Source: Trichobilharzia regenti
Lineage: Eukaryota > Platyhelminthes > Trematoda > Strigeidida > Schistosomatidae
DNA length: 64,000 bases
Assembly (NCBI GenBank): GCA_944472135.2
Contig: OX235270.1
Span: 118,745,842-118,809,841 of the forward strand
Direction: 5' to 3'
A program made the translations under genes and the position numbers. Below the pieces are notes generated by a model. The model ran no database searches. It was given only the letters and a program-made list of their open reading frames with translations, and was not told where the DNA came from. Within the stretch, counting starts at the first letter, position 1. Each line of letters opens with the position of its first letter. Positions 23,151 through 35,293 of this stretch are shown here, in pieces.

Positions 23151-23181
23151 TCTTAACAGTGTTATCTACTCTCACTCGCAG
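23151..23181 (+). promoter_or_regulatory. Candidate 3' splice acceptors just upstream of the CEP20 start
   Basis: A pyrimidine-rich run (TATTTTCCTTTTTCTC) precedes TCTTAACAG ending at 23159. A second CTCTCACTCGCAG ends at 23181, 15 bp before the ATG. In schistosomes such sites can accept either a 5' UTR exon or the trans-spliced leader. Which one applies here is inference. Confidence 0.4.
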
Positions 23182-23196
23182 TGTGGTAATTCAAAT

Positions 23197-23408
23197 ATGT
23201 CCTCCCCTGATGACCTAAAGAATTATTTGAGGACAGCACTCAATGACGATGGGTTTCTTAACGAAGTTAAAGCGGACATTTTAAAGAAGATTTTTGAGAA
23301 AATCAAAAGTCAATTACCTGAAATAAAGACCTCACCTGCTTCAGATATACACTCAAATGTGAAATTAATAATTAATGAATTAATTCTTGAGTATCTAAAC
23401 TTTGAAAG
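23197..23408 (+). CDS. CEP20: CEP20/FOPNL-like protein, exon 1
   Basis: Encodes the first 70 residues plus two bases of codon 71. The exon stops at AAAG|GTAAGT, a strong splice donor (23409-23414). SPDDLKNYLRTALNDDGFL is an N-terminal helix region like that of the FOP/FOR20 family. KLIINELILEYLNFE (about 54-68) is the start of the LisH dimerisation motif, matching the family pattern LINELIxEYLxF. Members of this family act at centriolar satellites and basal bodies in ciliogenesis. Joining to exon 2 at 35294 restores an ungapped LisH (ILEYLNFE then SLSFSESVFRTESG). The start codon is the first ATG after the candidate acceptors and gives the family-like N-terminus. No other host gene lies between the exons. 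Confidence 0.85.
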
Positions 23409-24255
23409 GTAAGTCAAGCAAAAACGTTTTCTACTGAAGGTATTTTAAGTGACAATGACTTTTAACGAAAACTTATAGTTTTGCTTCCAGTGTAAGTTTC
23501 CTTTATAGTTTAACCAAATAGAAAAATGAATTCTACTACTATACAATATATGAAATTGTGTAATTCATTCATACTACTTATAAGTAAGTGATATTTTGTC
23601 TCAAAAAAGAATATCAAATATCTCAGAAACCTATTTGATGGATACTTCTCGCTAGTTTTTGCTCATTAGTTAGGTGTAGCTGTAATTTCATGTTTGCTAT
23701 AAAATTTGGAGGTGTCACTCACTACTGAAGTTTGAAATATTTCCAATCAGATTTTCAGGTCATCACTGGTCGTCTGTTTGCTTTCTAATAATGAATGACT
23801 TTTTCTCACTCATTTTTCAATCCTAACGTAAATTAGCCTTCCGTATGATATGCACTTTAGGCATTTTTCGCTTATCTATGAGATGAGACGTTTATAGCAT
23901 GCATAACACTATTGTTACATTGAGTTGATGAGTGTATGCAATTTTGCTCAAAGATGTAGATATGCCTTACTTCTATGAGTATCAATAAGTAGACAACCTA
24001 AGTCGCGAGAGCTTCTTATCAGTTGACTGGTAATGTACAAGTAGTATCAGAAATAATGTTGAGTTACTTAGCTTAGTCCTGACCATTAGCCACTAAAATG
24101 AGGTGGTGGCTGGGATTACATATCCCAATGCACCTAACTTCTCTTAACTCTGTGAACATTAATAATGTTTCTGGTCCCCTAAAACCTCACTACCAACTTC
24201 GTTTTTCCGTGCTTTGAAGTTGCATTAGCGACTGGACTGATTTCCTGGATTTTTT

Positions 24256-24437
24256 TTGATTTACAGATTGATTCCACACTGTATTTTTGGTACAAGTATG
24301 GAATTTTCAGCATGGATATCGGTAGCCCAAATTTTGCAGGCCGACCATAGATATCAGGTGTGCGCCGGTGTGGGCTCGAACCCCGGACCATGTGCATGGT
24401 CGGCGAGAGTCCTAACCACTGTGCCGCCGACGCACAT
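24256..24437 (-). mobile_element. SINE N1 (tRNA-related), copy 1
   Basis: The minus strand starts GTGCGTCGGCGGCACAGTGG. It has an A-box-like GGCACAGTGG, a B box GGTTCGAGCCC about 45 nt later, a unique body (GGTCGGCCTGCAAAATTTGG), and the 3' end GCTGAAAATTCCATACTTG with TGTGGAATCAA, then an A/T-rich tail. Copies at 44448 and 45893 match almost base for base. The 3' end resembles LINE-C. Confidence 0.85.
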
Positions 24438-24519
24438 GCCCAGCCTCCACTAATCTCCCTGACTCAGGACATCCTAGTAAACCAGTGAACTATTAAATCA
24501 GGCAACTTTGCAAAGTCCG

Positions 24520-25497
24520 TCGACAGCGAAATAGTTTGGAAACTGCCTTAACACTAGGAATTGCCCGAAACCTTCAACTGTCTAATCCAACAGATATATG
24601 AGGATGCCACATGCCGAGTGATTCACATCGGAGAGCTCAACAAAGCGTTTGAAGGGAAGAAAGGAGTAAGACAAGGCTACTTATTATCACCGATTATATT
24701 CCGTGGGGACTGACAAGAAGACACTGGGAGATCTGGGCATCATGAATGACTTATATCTAGTGTCAAACAAACTCGAAGATCTACAGACTAAAACCAAAAA
24801 AAAACTGGCGGAAGAGACTGGCAAGAAAGATAGGACTTATTGTGTATACAAAGAAGACAGATGATGAAGACACCTAACCAACAAATAACGAACACCACTC
24901 CCCACTGATGCTAAGAATTTCAAGAAAGCTACTTATTTCACCTAACTAGGAAGTCTCGTTTCAAACACGGGTAGCACAGATGAGGATGTCAAAGACGGGA
25001 TCGAAAAAAGCAAGACGGTCTTTATCAGTCTGAAATCAGTGTGGAAGGCTGCTGCACTCAACATAAAGAACACAGTTAGGATTTCCAACACCAGTGTTAG
25101 GTCAGTTCTTCTATATGGATCAGAAACGAAAAAAAATTCCCACCAGGCTAAAGACTTTTGTCAACAGCTGCCTTCGCCAGATAATGAAGACAAGCCGACC
25201 CAGACAGAACGTATAAGCCACAATAAACCAACCAAGAACCTATCGCCCAATAAATATGCCGAAAGAAACGAAGATGGACTGGATATATGTCGAGTAACAT
25301 CACACACTAAACTCTCTCTAGTAAAACCCGAATAGAAAGTGACGAATTGGGCATCCGAGGGTGATGTGTAGGAGATCGTGTGCGTAATTAGATGATAGCT
25401 TATAAGCAATCTTGGTTTCGCCTAAAAGTGAAGTGAAAATGTGCTACTGAGACCCTCTATTCCACTCGGAACCCAATAGAATAATAATAATAATAAC
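24520..25497 (+). mobile_element. RTE-A, 5'-truncated, decayed
   Basis: Starts within the RT palm (GTCGACAGCGAAATAGTTTGG, the SVDxEIVW codons, with one substitution). It continues through QQIYEDATCRVIHIGELN and VRQGYLLSP, then LGSLVSNTG and SVLLYGSETK, and ends GAGACCCTCTATTCCACTCG with an (AAT)n tail at 25480-25497. Stops and frameshifts throughout. Confidence 0.8.
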
Positions 25498-25819
25498 ACA
25501 AACATTATATTTCAGCATTCAACGTCTAGACTTTATGCCAAATAGGATGACAGTCTTCAATGGCAAGAACTCTTGAATCTCAACATAGACTTCGTACTGG
25601 GTAATAATAATATCAGAATTTATCAGATCTGCATTTTAACTGACTGCAGATTATGTGCTAGTTGCTGTTATTCTGTATTGAGTGAGTGCGCGATCACTGT
25701 TTCTATTTCTTCCAGTTGCAGAAATACCTTTCCAATGAAAAACACTTCCAGTTAGCCTGTAGTGTTAGGTACTTCCATCGAATAAAATGTCTACGACTTG
25801 ATGAATATTTAATATTATA

Positions 25820-26340
25820 TGGTATTATTATGTTATTATTCATTCTGTGCATTCCAACTGGAACATGACTTCAGTGTCGCATCTCCATTGCACTCGGTTC
25901 CTTGTCATCACTTTCACTTGGCCTCAAGACTGACCACGTACTTCCTCCGCCATGTCACCCACTCCTAACCCCACTGAACAGCCTGGCGTGGGGTGTCACT
26001 TGAAGGTCTCTTCAGTGCTCACGTTCAGTTCAATTTGAATTTCCTTCTGCATATTTGTTGGTCAAGAGGTTGTTGGTTAATTTTCTGCCTGTCAGAGTTA
26101 CTTTCTGTTTATCCTTTCTGTCAGTATCGTGAGAAGACACGTATTGACGAAAGTCAGCAGCCTATTGGAAATGGTTTTAGTGAGGCGCTAAGTCTCCGAA
26201 CCATACAGAAGCGCTCACTGACTGGATATAAGTGTTTGAAATCCTGATCTTGTTCCTTTTGTTGACTGGTTCCAAAGTCATGATCGCTTATCTTGCTTTC
26301 CATTTCCGTTCCTGATGGCTTTAGCGTCCTCATCTATACT
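25820..26340 (-). mobile_element. RTE-A 3'-end fragment
   Basis: Minus-strand (ATT)n tail at about 25820-25840, then TTCCAACTGGAACATGACTTC and CATCTCCATTGCACTCGG, the inverted RTE-A 3' end. Diverged homology continues to about 26330. It lies tail-to-tail with the copy at 24520-25497. Confidence 0.65.
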
Positions 26341-26999
26341 ACGGAAAAAGACATTTAGCGGCATTAGAAACTGCCCAATAAACACGCATATGATAAGAAT
26401 AAAGATAATTGAAATGATGTACTAAGAGGGTAGAATAGAAGTGGATGAATTACTAAACTATTGAAGATTATTAAATAAGTGAATTGGTGTAAAGATTTTA
26501 AAATAGTATTGTCTAAAAAATTAAGAGCACGATGATGATAGCACTAAAGACTGAGAAGATAAAGTGAAGTGGAATGAATTCAAATGGTAAAATAAAATAA
26601 TAGAACATTACTATGACCAAGGTAAAGAATGGGATTTACCAAAACGTTTTTGAACACATAATTTAGGATTTTGTCCATGTATATCTAGGGCTTTGGCCTT
26701 GCATTAGTGAAGAAAACGTAAACTTTTGGAGTGGTTTGATTTGGTCCTGTAGATAACTTTAAAGGATAAATCACTTGGGGCTGAATGACCTGACTCCAGA
26801 AACTGTTCATATATTGAAGACTTTTTCATCATTTTCTCACCTTTCATTAACTAAACCGGATAGCTTTTAGCCACGTGTTTACGGAAAACCCGCGTCCAGT
26901 GTAATCGGTTTCACACCAGCATGAATATGCGCACATAGAGGTGGATATAAGGGAATTGTCGAGTCGGTAAATACTAAATGTAAGTCAGCCGCATAAAAA
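26341..26999. other. No recognisable feature (intronic)
   Basis: AT-rich, without motif or family recognised. Confidence 0.4.
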
Positions 27000-27560
27000 G
27001 AGTGTTTAATATAATTAGATAACCGACTTTTATTGAAATCAGCAACAGTGTGTCACCTTTGAACGCCAAACTCATAAACAGTGTCCCCTTTGGCACTGTG
27101 ATTTGGCTGGGGACGGTTTCTTTCTTGATGTTTCTGTCGATAAACCTTCTAGGATATCCATTATTTAAGAGGGTTGTGCGGAGGCTTTCTAGTTCCATGT
27201 CGACTGTATGCACAGAGAGAATTTTCCGAATTCTTGGACATAGAGAACGGATAAGGTTTCTCTTTCTGCCTATAGGTGCCCAACTGTTGAAGTTAGTGTA
27301 CTGCCCTGTAAAGACTGGTTTTCGCTAAATCGACCTTCTAACGTGACATCCTCTCTTTTATCTAGCGTAACTTGTAAGTGAAATGCGGGATTCTACTCTT
27401 CTTCTGTAGTGACAAATATAGATGAGTGAGAACTGTTAAATTTTCCGAGAAATTCAGCAGCTGAACAGTTTTCATCACAAGTTATGAAAGTGTGGTCAAT
27501 ATGCTCGAGACTGTTCTTTTCAGTGGATCCCTCTCCAAGCCCGCCATGGAGACATCCGCT
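27000..27560 (-). mobile_element. Penelope-like element RT fragment
   Basis: Minus-strand translation, with frame breaks, gives IDHTFITCDENCSAAEFL (the degenerate YVDD box of PLE RT, here D-H), then HSSIFVTTEEE, LEGRFSENQSLQGSTLTSTV and ELESLRTTLLNNGYPRRFID. It finishes with TLFMSLAFKGDT. The order and the NGYPxxFIxRNI and FxGD motifs are characteristic of PLE RT and thumb. Stop codons and the DD-to-DH change make it dead. Confidence 0.75.
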
Positions 27561-27845
27561 GGGAGAGAGGTACTAATACAGACTCCATAGAGACTATATC
27601 CCTTTGGTTATAGATGACATCGTTAAATCTAAATTGCACATTAAGCGTGCATCTCAGTAACAGATAAAGAATGTGTACTCTTAATAACATTAGTTAAGAT
27701 TGCCTTAGTAGGCAGATAAACTTGTTTTCATAATAAACAATCCTGATTATTTTTTTCTATTGAGTTTTAATTATTTTCTGAATAAAATCTTCATTCTAAT
27801 TTGAGTATGCCTATTCAGTAGTTGGTTTGTCCAACTGATATGTAT

Positions 27846-28372
27846 CCATATATATATATATATATATTTATGTGTGTGCATGTTGGTCTCTCTTTCTGTT
27901 TGCTCGCTTAGTCTGTGACCATTTCACTTGTATGAACTTGTCTCCTTTAATAATGTGTATTCTCCTTATATTATATTATATATAATATGAGTGTTTGTTG
28001 ACAGTCCGTTGCTTGGTGACATATATCCATATTATATGTGGGGATGTTGACGTGTCTGCTATATGTATATATGGATCGACACTTCGTTATAATTAGCCAT
28101 TCATGTTAAGACTGTCTAATGATTGTTTCACACGCTTGTCATATATATATTTCGCATTCACAATTTGTGTGAACTACTTTACTTACCTATCACTTTGGTG
28201 TGAGACCATTTATTTTCGTCTCCTTGTGTTTGGACAATAGAAGTACCATCGCAAACCTAGTGGTCTTCTGATTTCCGCCTTCTCGCGTCAGGACTATTAA
28301 TTTCTCGACCAGCCCATAACAATAATTTAGCGACGAGAACATAACAATTTGGCGACGGGGAGACTAGAACAT
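27846..28372 (+). repeat. Possible LTR remnant with primer-site-like end
   Basis: About 500 bp of T/A-rich sequence with a (TA)n start (27848-27870), ending ACAATTTGGCGACGGGGAG at about 28345. The TTTGGCGACG phrase resembles the junction following an LTR in Gypsy-type elements. No partner LTR or coding part is adjacent, so a solo LTR is only a candidate. Confidence 0.3.
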
Positions 28373-28739
28373 AACACCAACTGTGTGAAAGCAGTCTACA
28401 AATAGTAGGTTACAAACAAAGACTGATAGAAGCATTTTATCTTTTTCCTACTGGTCTCATAACATTAAGGTTGATGATATACATGGTGAAGGCTAAACTG
28501 AGAAAGGTAATGCTCTGATCAGTCGAATAAATACATCCTGTTTACGGTGTTTCTATGTTTACTGTTTCATGAACAACCAGACTATTTATAAATATGTATA
28601 ACGCCGTGTCATCTGTGGTCGCAAAACTTAGGTGGTTTGAAACTTGACAGTTTCATTAGATAATCTCTAGTGTCGTCGCAGCGTATTATTAAAATTAATT
28701 CGTATGATTCAATCACTGTTACCGTTTAGTAAGGAATTG

Positions 28740-28975
28740 AAAGTGTAGGAAGTTTGAAAGACATATGTAGGTATACGCATGAACATCTCAAGTCGTCTGA
28801 TTCAACCATCTCTCGTGTATATGGTCTTCCTAAGATGCACACAAACGGTGTCCCTCTGCGACCTATATTGATATGCTGAACTTCCCTTACGATTCTACAG
28901 TCAAATGGCTCGTGAAAATCCTTGTTTCGTTGAATAACGTACATAAATGTTTGCAGTACTTCATTTCACTGTGTT
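28740..28975 (+). mobile_element. Penelope-like element RT fragment
   Basis: Plus-strand translation includes STISRVYGLPKMHTNGVPLR followed by PILIC, the PLE RT finger motif (xYGLPKxHKxGxPLRPI), then decayed SLTILQSNGS. It ends where the minus-strand RTE-A copy begins near 28978. Confidence 0.7.
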
Positions 28976-28977
28976 GA

Positions 28978-31400
28978 AGCAATTGTCAAATTACTTCGCT
29001 GTCGATACTGTCGAAGGACTTTTTTCAGCCGACGGAGTTGAGGTAGAGAGTTTAATGCCATTGTATGCTTTGTTTGGTGATGATGCATAGTGTTTTGATG
29101 TAGTCTGCACGTGACTCGTATTTGCCAAATTCACCCTGTACTGGGCGAAGTATTTATCGAAGGCATCTTTCAGTCTTTCCAGAGTGATGCGGATTAATAT
29201 TTTGCTTAGGCGGGACAGGAGCATAATGCCACACCAGTTCTTGTTTAGGCTTAAGTCACTCTTCCTTAGTAATCTGATAAAGCAGGCTTTCTCAAAGTCG
29301 TCAGATCCCCTTATGTCCTTCCACAGTTTTTACAGTGACGGTGTGAGCAAGTCCGATAAAGCCGCCTCTGAATACGTTTTCAGCGCTTATGAGAGGATTC
29401 CGTCCGGTCCGGGTGCTTTCCTGACTTTCAGTAAGCTTTCCTTCCCAAAGCTGTGGTTCAGAAAATACTATATAGTCAAAGAAAGTTCGGATATTTTATG
29501 CTGTTCTCTTACTAATATTAACCCTGCCTCATTCCCCAAAAATTTCGCGACCGTCATTTAGAAGAGAATTAGGACTGTCCCGGTACCTACATCATATGCT
29601 AGATTATTCGTTAAGTTCAAACCTATTGTCATCACCGTACCCTTTATGAAAATAACGGCAAAATTAATTCTTAATTTTTAAGCTTCATTGAAGGCTTTTA
29701 ATGATCCAAAACAATTTGCTTACAAACGTAGTGGATGTTGTTGCTGTGTTACCTCGTAATATTGCTTAGTATGCCTTCCTGGATTACAAACCTGTCTTTG
29801 TTTCTGTACCCAAGCCTCTTTTTCTTTAACAAGCTTGCGGTAAAACAAATCGAGTGTTGAATTGGCAAATAATTGCATTCTTATTTTTCTGATAGGAAAC
29901 ATAACACTGACCATCAAAGGAATTCTTCCACTGCTTTGCTTACTATAAGCGTTCATCAATGCACTGTTCCATGTCTTTTCGTTTTATGCCTTTATGAGCA
30001 TGCTAGCGACCTGACTGTTTTCATGCGGGTTGCTTCGCAGATTGCTCTAGAATGATTTAGTTTCTATCAGAAATCAGTCAGTGGTCCTTAACGAGTGATC
30101 TTGAACTAAATCCTTGCAAATGTCAGATTAATATATGTGTAAAAACTTGGGCACTGTGGTTGTAAGTAATTCCATATTAGTTTGTTTATTAGATGTATCA
30201 CACAGGGAAACAGTATTATTTACTGGATGACGTTTCGAACAAAATTTATTGTTCATAATCGTATCAACTATAATCACATGACTTTGAAACTTGAGTTTTA
30301 TATTTTTCTTTGTCTTCTTCTATTTGTCGTAGGGGTAGTAGAATTTTTCAGATATCTGGGACAGTTGTTGAATCATTCCTGTTGCACGTATTTGCAGTTG
30401 ATTCGATAAACAAAGCTTTCGTTATCAATCTCTCCCTCCACCCTGTTACATTGGATTTTAAAACTGTCATCTTATCCCATCCTATTGTATGGTTGTGTGT
30501 AACTGCATGTAATGCTACCAAGGTCGAACTATTCTCTGCAATGTAAAGGGAACACTAAACACAATATTGTACTAAATGCTTAAAATTCAATACTGTACTA
30601 TAAATTCTGTTTTGAATGAAGCCATTGCTATCATTCTATAGGGAGGTTGTTGAACACTAGTAGTTCTTTACCTTAAGATAGTGTTTTAGGATGAGTTGAA
30701 AGTGGTGGCCGACTCAAAAGTCTTTTGAAGTAATGAGCCTAGATTTTACTCAGCTCCACGTCCTCACTAATTGTCTTTGCTTAAATATTTTCACTGACTT
30801 CACGTGAATCGATTTCTCTTAATGCAGACCTAATCACCTGATATACTGTAAGGTCTCTCTTACCTAAAGCCTGTTCTGTTTCAGTTCTCAGTCTACCGTA
30901 AAAGCATCTTTCTCCGTACTTTTCTTCACTTCTCTTTTCTCCTATCCTTGTTCACCTCTGCATACATTCGTCTTCTGCCTCGTTGCCCCCCTCTTGTATC
31001 AGCTCCCATGTATCCATAGTGAGGCATTCATTTTCCTAATTCTTCTCCCTGCCTAGGACGTTTCCTTACACATCACTTTCACACAGGTCTCTTCAGTGAG
31101 TTTGCTTAATATCTCCAACCTTTCTCTTAATGACTGCAGTGCAAATGTGATTTGTAGCTTCGTTGTTTTTGATTTTTTAATGTGGAACTTGAATTATGGT
31201 CCACCGTAGGCTTGTTTGATTGGTTTCATTGTGATCGCAGGCATATACTCCTCTTTTAGATCTTGTCTGCGGTAGGCTGCGTCTCCACTTTCTTCTGACT
31301 GAGATGAAGTCTATTCAAGTTTCAGTTTGATTATTTGGTTAAACTCACGTAGCCACATGGATATCGTAGTAATTCTACATATCTCCCGTCTACAATCACA
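28978..31400 (-). mobile_element. RTE-A, decayed, split by about 1.1 kb
   Basis: Two collinear minus-strand blocks. 28978-29560 carries RT fingers (RKAPGPDGILS, LSRLSKILIRITLERLKDAF). 30690-31400 carries the endonuclease-RT linker and endonuclease end, matching the order of 38700-39250. The 29560-30690 interval between them is not RTE-A and contains the repeat at 30182-30546. That these blocks were once one element is inference from order and strand. Confidence 0.6.
30182..30546 (-). repeat. Dispersed repeat, possible PLE 3' region (empty-site copy)
   Basis: Matches 51186-51370 plus 51613-51800 in the same order. Shared phrases include GATGACGTTT.GA.CA.AATTTATTGTT, ATTCGAT.AACAA and ATCCTATTGT.TGGTTGTGTGT. 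This copy lacks the 242-bp SINE present in the 51-kb copy. Confidence 0.55.
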
Positions 31401-31639
31401 AAATAAGTAAAGGTGGAGGAGTCTTCAAAATTCTCTTGATCGTTATTCATTTAACCCAGCGAGGATCTCTCGACCAATGATGAGTTCTCTTCCCGTGTTT
31501 CCTGCCCTCAGTTTGACTTGCAATTATATCACCCAACAGAACTTGAATTGACCCTCTGACGAGGTTCATATTCATTACTGCTTGCAATAAATTGTCTCTA
31601 AACGTCCTCCTTCTCCTCCATAAAGTCTCTCTGTACTTT

Positions 31640-33650
31640 GTCCAACTGTTTGTTGGTTCACACTATGATATGAACCAGATAACAGGCAACTCTAGCCATA
31701 ACAAAGGAAAGTCTCATTAATGATGTCTGCTGCATTATAAAGGCCCCCATAGGAAGTGTCAGTAAAGTGCTTCGCGTATCTCCCCATATGCAAGTTCACA
31801 AAGCATATTCCATGTAGGCTTGTCTGGGAACACCGTGCTATCGAAACCAGACAAAGTTAGTGTCTAATAGACACTGTAGCTGGGGACTTGAACGCAAACT
31901 TGACATATAAGCTGAGATGACAGTGGTTTAAGTGTTCAATAAGGTCTACGCGGTGACAGCTTAGATGACGGGGATTACCTTACACAGCTTTGCGCAGACC
32001 ATATCCTGTTTCTAACCAACACTAACAACCGGTTCACACAACTTCGTAGTGCTCTCCGGTGTCTTTCCTCTACCACTGAGGCCTAGAATTAATTGGATCA
32101 TAATAGTATCAGCTTCTAATGGTGTGGGTGCACACAATACCTCTCTTGTCTTGATTCTGACTATGCTCTAGGGTTTGCCAGATTTACATTGCGGTTTTAT
32201 GGTGATTATAAACATTTTTTTCAGCAAGCTGAATTGAGTAGACTTGTAGCGCCTGGTGTCGATCTAAGCTTAAGGCTGACCTCTAGGTAGGAAATACACT
32301 GATGGCACTCAATAAACTAAGGCCGCTTTCAGGTAAAAAGAACGTCTTGCTAAAAAGTAGTGGGCTCCTGAGTGACCCTTACAACTTCTTCACGCCTTTC
32401 GGCTCTTCTCAGTGGATATTTAGTATAGTAGCCTACGTAAATTGCTTATGAATAAGACCAAGTAGTGCTTACCGAAGGACGGTGAAGCTTGGTGGTCAGC
32501 ACGTAAGAGTCATATGGAACTGGCTGTATTTAGCAGTAGCTGGAAGCTGTTACACCTCATCCGAACCACCCCTAAGTTAAACGAGCATAGTATCAGCAGA
32601 AGCAGAGGATACGCAGATTAACGATCTAGAAAGATGCTTGAAACTCTAAGCAGATCACTCGGAGATACGCTTTGGCAGGGCTACAATGCCAGCATCCAAC
32701 ATCACTAATCCTGCTGCTTCGCTGTCTGTTTAGAGAAGCAGGGATTCAAAAGGAACTCAAAGTACGCAAGAAACAAAAGGTGGCTAGCCCACACAAATTA
32801 CGCCGGCTCTTTTGAAATGTGGTAATGACACTCTAGTCAAGGAACTGATGAGCTACTCAGGAAAGTATGAGAAGATGGGTATGCTCCACCACTATGAACT
32901 GAAGCTGTTACCATGCTTATTCTTAGAAAAAGCATAGGTAACATAGGTGGAAACCGTCACAGTATCTGTTTGCTGCCACTTGTATCTGAGGTACTGACTG
33001 CTATAATTAGCGAGGAATAGGCCGGTTCCGTAGGCACTGACTGATCATGTGCTCATCCTTACTCAGTTTGTAGAATACCGTCGGGTGAGTTGCAAACCAA
33101 AAATCGTCGTATTTGTTGATATTACGACTGAGCTGAACTGAATTCCTATCTGGAAATGTCTGTAAGAGACGAACGTCTTCCTGAGAATTTCGTTAATATA
33201 TTGAAAGCTGTATACAGAAACACTCTGGGCATACAACCAGCCGTAGCTATTGATCTGAACCAACAGCAAGGTTATACAAGGTTCCCCAACCGCAGCACTT
33301 GCTTTAAACTTTGCCATTGATGATGTTCTGGAGATAGCCTTGAAGGATGTGTGTTTTGGTGTATATCTGCTGTCTGGAGAAAGCTTGTTTACCCTCGATT
33401 TTTTTTGATGATATCGTCTTACTGTGTCAAAACAAGCCGGCTGTCCAGATCACACCCAGTTAGTTGGGGCTGTAAGTGTGATATGCTCTTTGTGCTGCGT
33501 AGGTACAACGTATTGTTGCTAGATTGATAGGAACCTGTACTTGCACTCACACACTCAGGTAAACTGCGAGAAGCAGTCGATAGGTTCGTATATGTGAGTA
33601 TTTGTTTGAGTGATGGTAAAAATGTGGTACATGAAATTTCAGACTGACTG
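31640..33650 (+). mobile_element. RTE-B, near full-length but decayed
   Basis: Plus strand. Endonuclease remnants appear at 31860-32100 (TVAGDLNANL, DDGDYLTQLCADHILFLTNT). The linker is at 32480-32580 (LTKDGEAWWSARKSHMELAV). The RT region is at 32850-33420 (VLTQFVEYRRVS-type segment, NFVNILKAVYRNTLG, PAVAIDL). The post-RT DRFVYVSICLS is near 33570. Many stops. It ends abruptly where the inverted RTE-B begins. Confidence 0.7.
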
Positions 33651-33654
33651 AGTG

Positions 33655-34750
33655 AGTTTGAGGATACAACTTTGCACAGAAGTGCAATAGTTCAAGTTAC
33701 CGCACTCTATGTAACACAAAAAGACAGACAAAAGAAAAGAGAACTATGAGGGGCAGAAATGTACAAAAGAAAAAAATCAGTAGTGTGGAAAGAAATAGGG
33801 ACTGAATGGATCTCAGAGATTACAAAAAATGGATTTATCTGCTCCACCGAAAACGATTTCAAGTCATATCACCAGCAGGTTCAAGCCACTGGTTTTCAGC
33901 ATCCCTAAATCCCCAAACAGACAGTGTATATCTTCCTTTGTGACTCAAACTAACCATCAAACACTTCATGGATTGATACTGCGTTTAAGTTTAACCACCC
34001 ATGAATCTTTATTGACCTAATCCTATGTCAGCTAACATTGCTTGACGATGACGGCGGTAACATGTATCCTAGCCGCCTCAAAGGATGCAGCTTCATCGAC
34101 TGGCTTTCCCTTCTTACCTAACATTATACCTAACCCTGGTATTATTCACCAAATTACAACATTCAAAACAGGAAATGGAACACAGACATCTATGGACATA
34201 AACAGCTAGTCTGTTCATATATTACACTTTCAACTGCCGTGTCTCACAGTCACAAATAAGAAAGCTAACTGCTGAGCAGAACATACGTCTTTTAGTCGAT
34301 GGCCAGATATCAAGTTTACGCTAAAAATGAGTAAGTTGACAGATGCCAGGCAATTCACTTTTGTCAGTGCTGAGAATTAATCCGACATGACCCTATTGTG
34401 GGTTAACTCGACTTCTAAAATAATTGAAGTAGTCAACACGCTCAACCATTTCACTACCTACCTTTGGACTACAGATATTCCTGTAGCATTATCTCAGATT
34501 TCACATGGGTGAATTTCATGCCAAACATACTAAAATTTCTGTTGAAGGCATTCAGAAGTCTGGATTTTGTCAGGGACTTCGCCTAAAAGAACAATAAGAT
34601 TTCTAACTGTGAAGGTAAGTTCAGGTGGCATACATCAACATGAGACATATCTGATGCTGTTGCTACGTCATCTGGACAGTCGAATGCCAGCTTTGCAATA
34701 CTTCAGTGAATGCAGCCTTGCTTTACGCCTGAGAAAGCTGACATTTTCAG
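33655..34750 (-). mobile_element. RTE-B, inverted neighbour copy, decayed
   Basis: Begins with the inverted 3' end (GTGCAATAGTTCAAGTTACCG) and runs through the C-terminal codons. The RT segment CATGCCAAACATACTAAAAT and GACTTCGCCTAAAAGAAC (34515-34595) is the inverse of the ADD-downstream region. It reaches the SGVRQGC codons near 34730. Confidence 0.65.
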
Positions 34751-35293
34751 GCTGAGAATGTACTAGAGGACCACTGACTTCGTTGAAAAATGTGGGTCAG
34801 CACGTGACATGATGCAGTGAAATAAGTGGTGACTGTGTTAAATCAACATCGATCAGTGCATCACGACTCCTTGAGTGAGTTCTAAGGGATAATCTAAATC
34901 GGAGACTAAAGCCATCACCAGATATGCCTAGGAATCGTAATCAGTAGCGAACATTTTGCAGTTTCCCGCTTCCGCCTATTTCTGAAAGTAACATGAACTG
35001 GCGAATACCATCTTAAACGCTCTTAATTAGTATGCTTAACTGTTTTGCTTCTTTTACTCAATTATTTTGCTTCTTTTTCAGTGTTTTTTGTATGACCCAT
35101 CTTATGGTACCCATACTGTACGAAGTTTGTATTTCAGTAATAATAATAAGTTTCATCAATGTCATATTTCTCAATTAGTGCACCGTATGATTAGTATGAC
35201 ACCGTACACGATAGAGTAACGTCTTTTGTTATACGATATATTTTCTCCTAAGTATTTCTTGTATTCTTGACCTCTGTTTTTTTTCCATTTCAG

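Larger units (their letters stand above)
23409..35293 (+). other. CEP20: CEP20-like gene intron 1 (11,885 bp), TE-filled
   Basis: Phase-2 intron from GTAAGT (23409) to TTTTTTTTCCATTTCAG (ends 35293). It contains, in order, SINE N1, RTE-A +, RTE-A -, PLE -, an LTR-like segment, PLE +, RTE-A -, RTE-B + and RTE-B -. About three quarters of it is recognisable repeat. An additional short exon inside cannot be excluded, but the exon 1-exon 2 join already gives an ungapped LisH. Confidence 0.75.

Noticed and set aside
24367..24430. tRNA gene (perfect B box GGTTCGAGCCC)
   Set aside because: The cloverleaf does not close, and the same sequence recurs at 44.5 and 46.0 kb with a LINE-like 3' end, so it is a SINE head.
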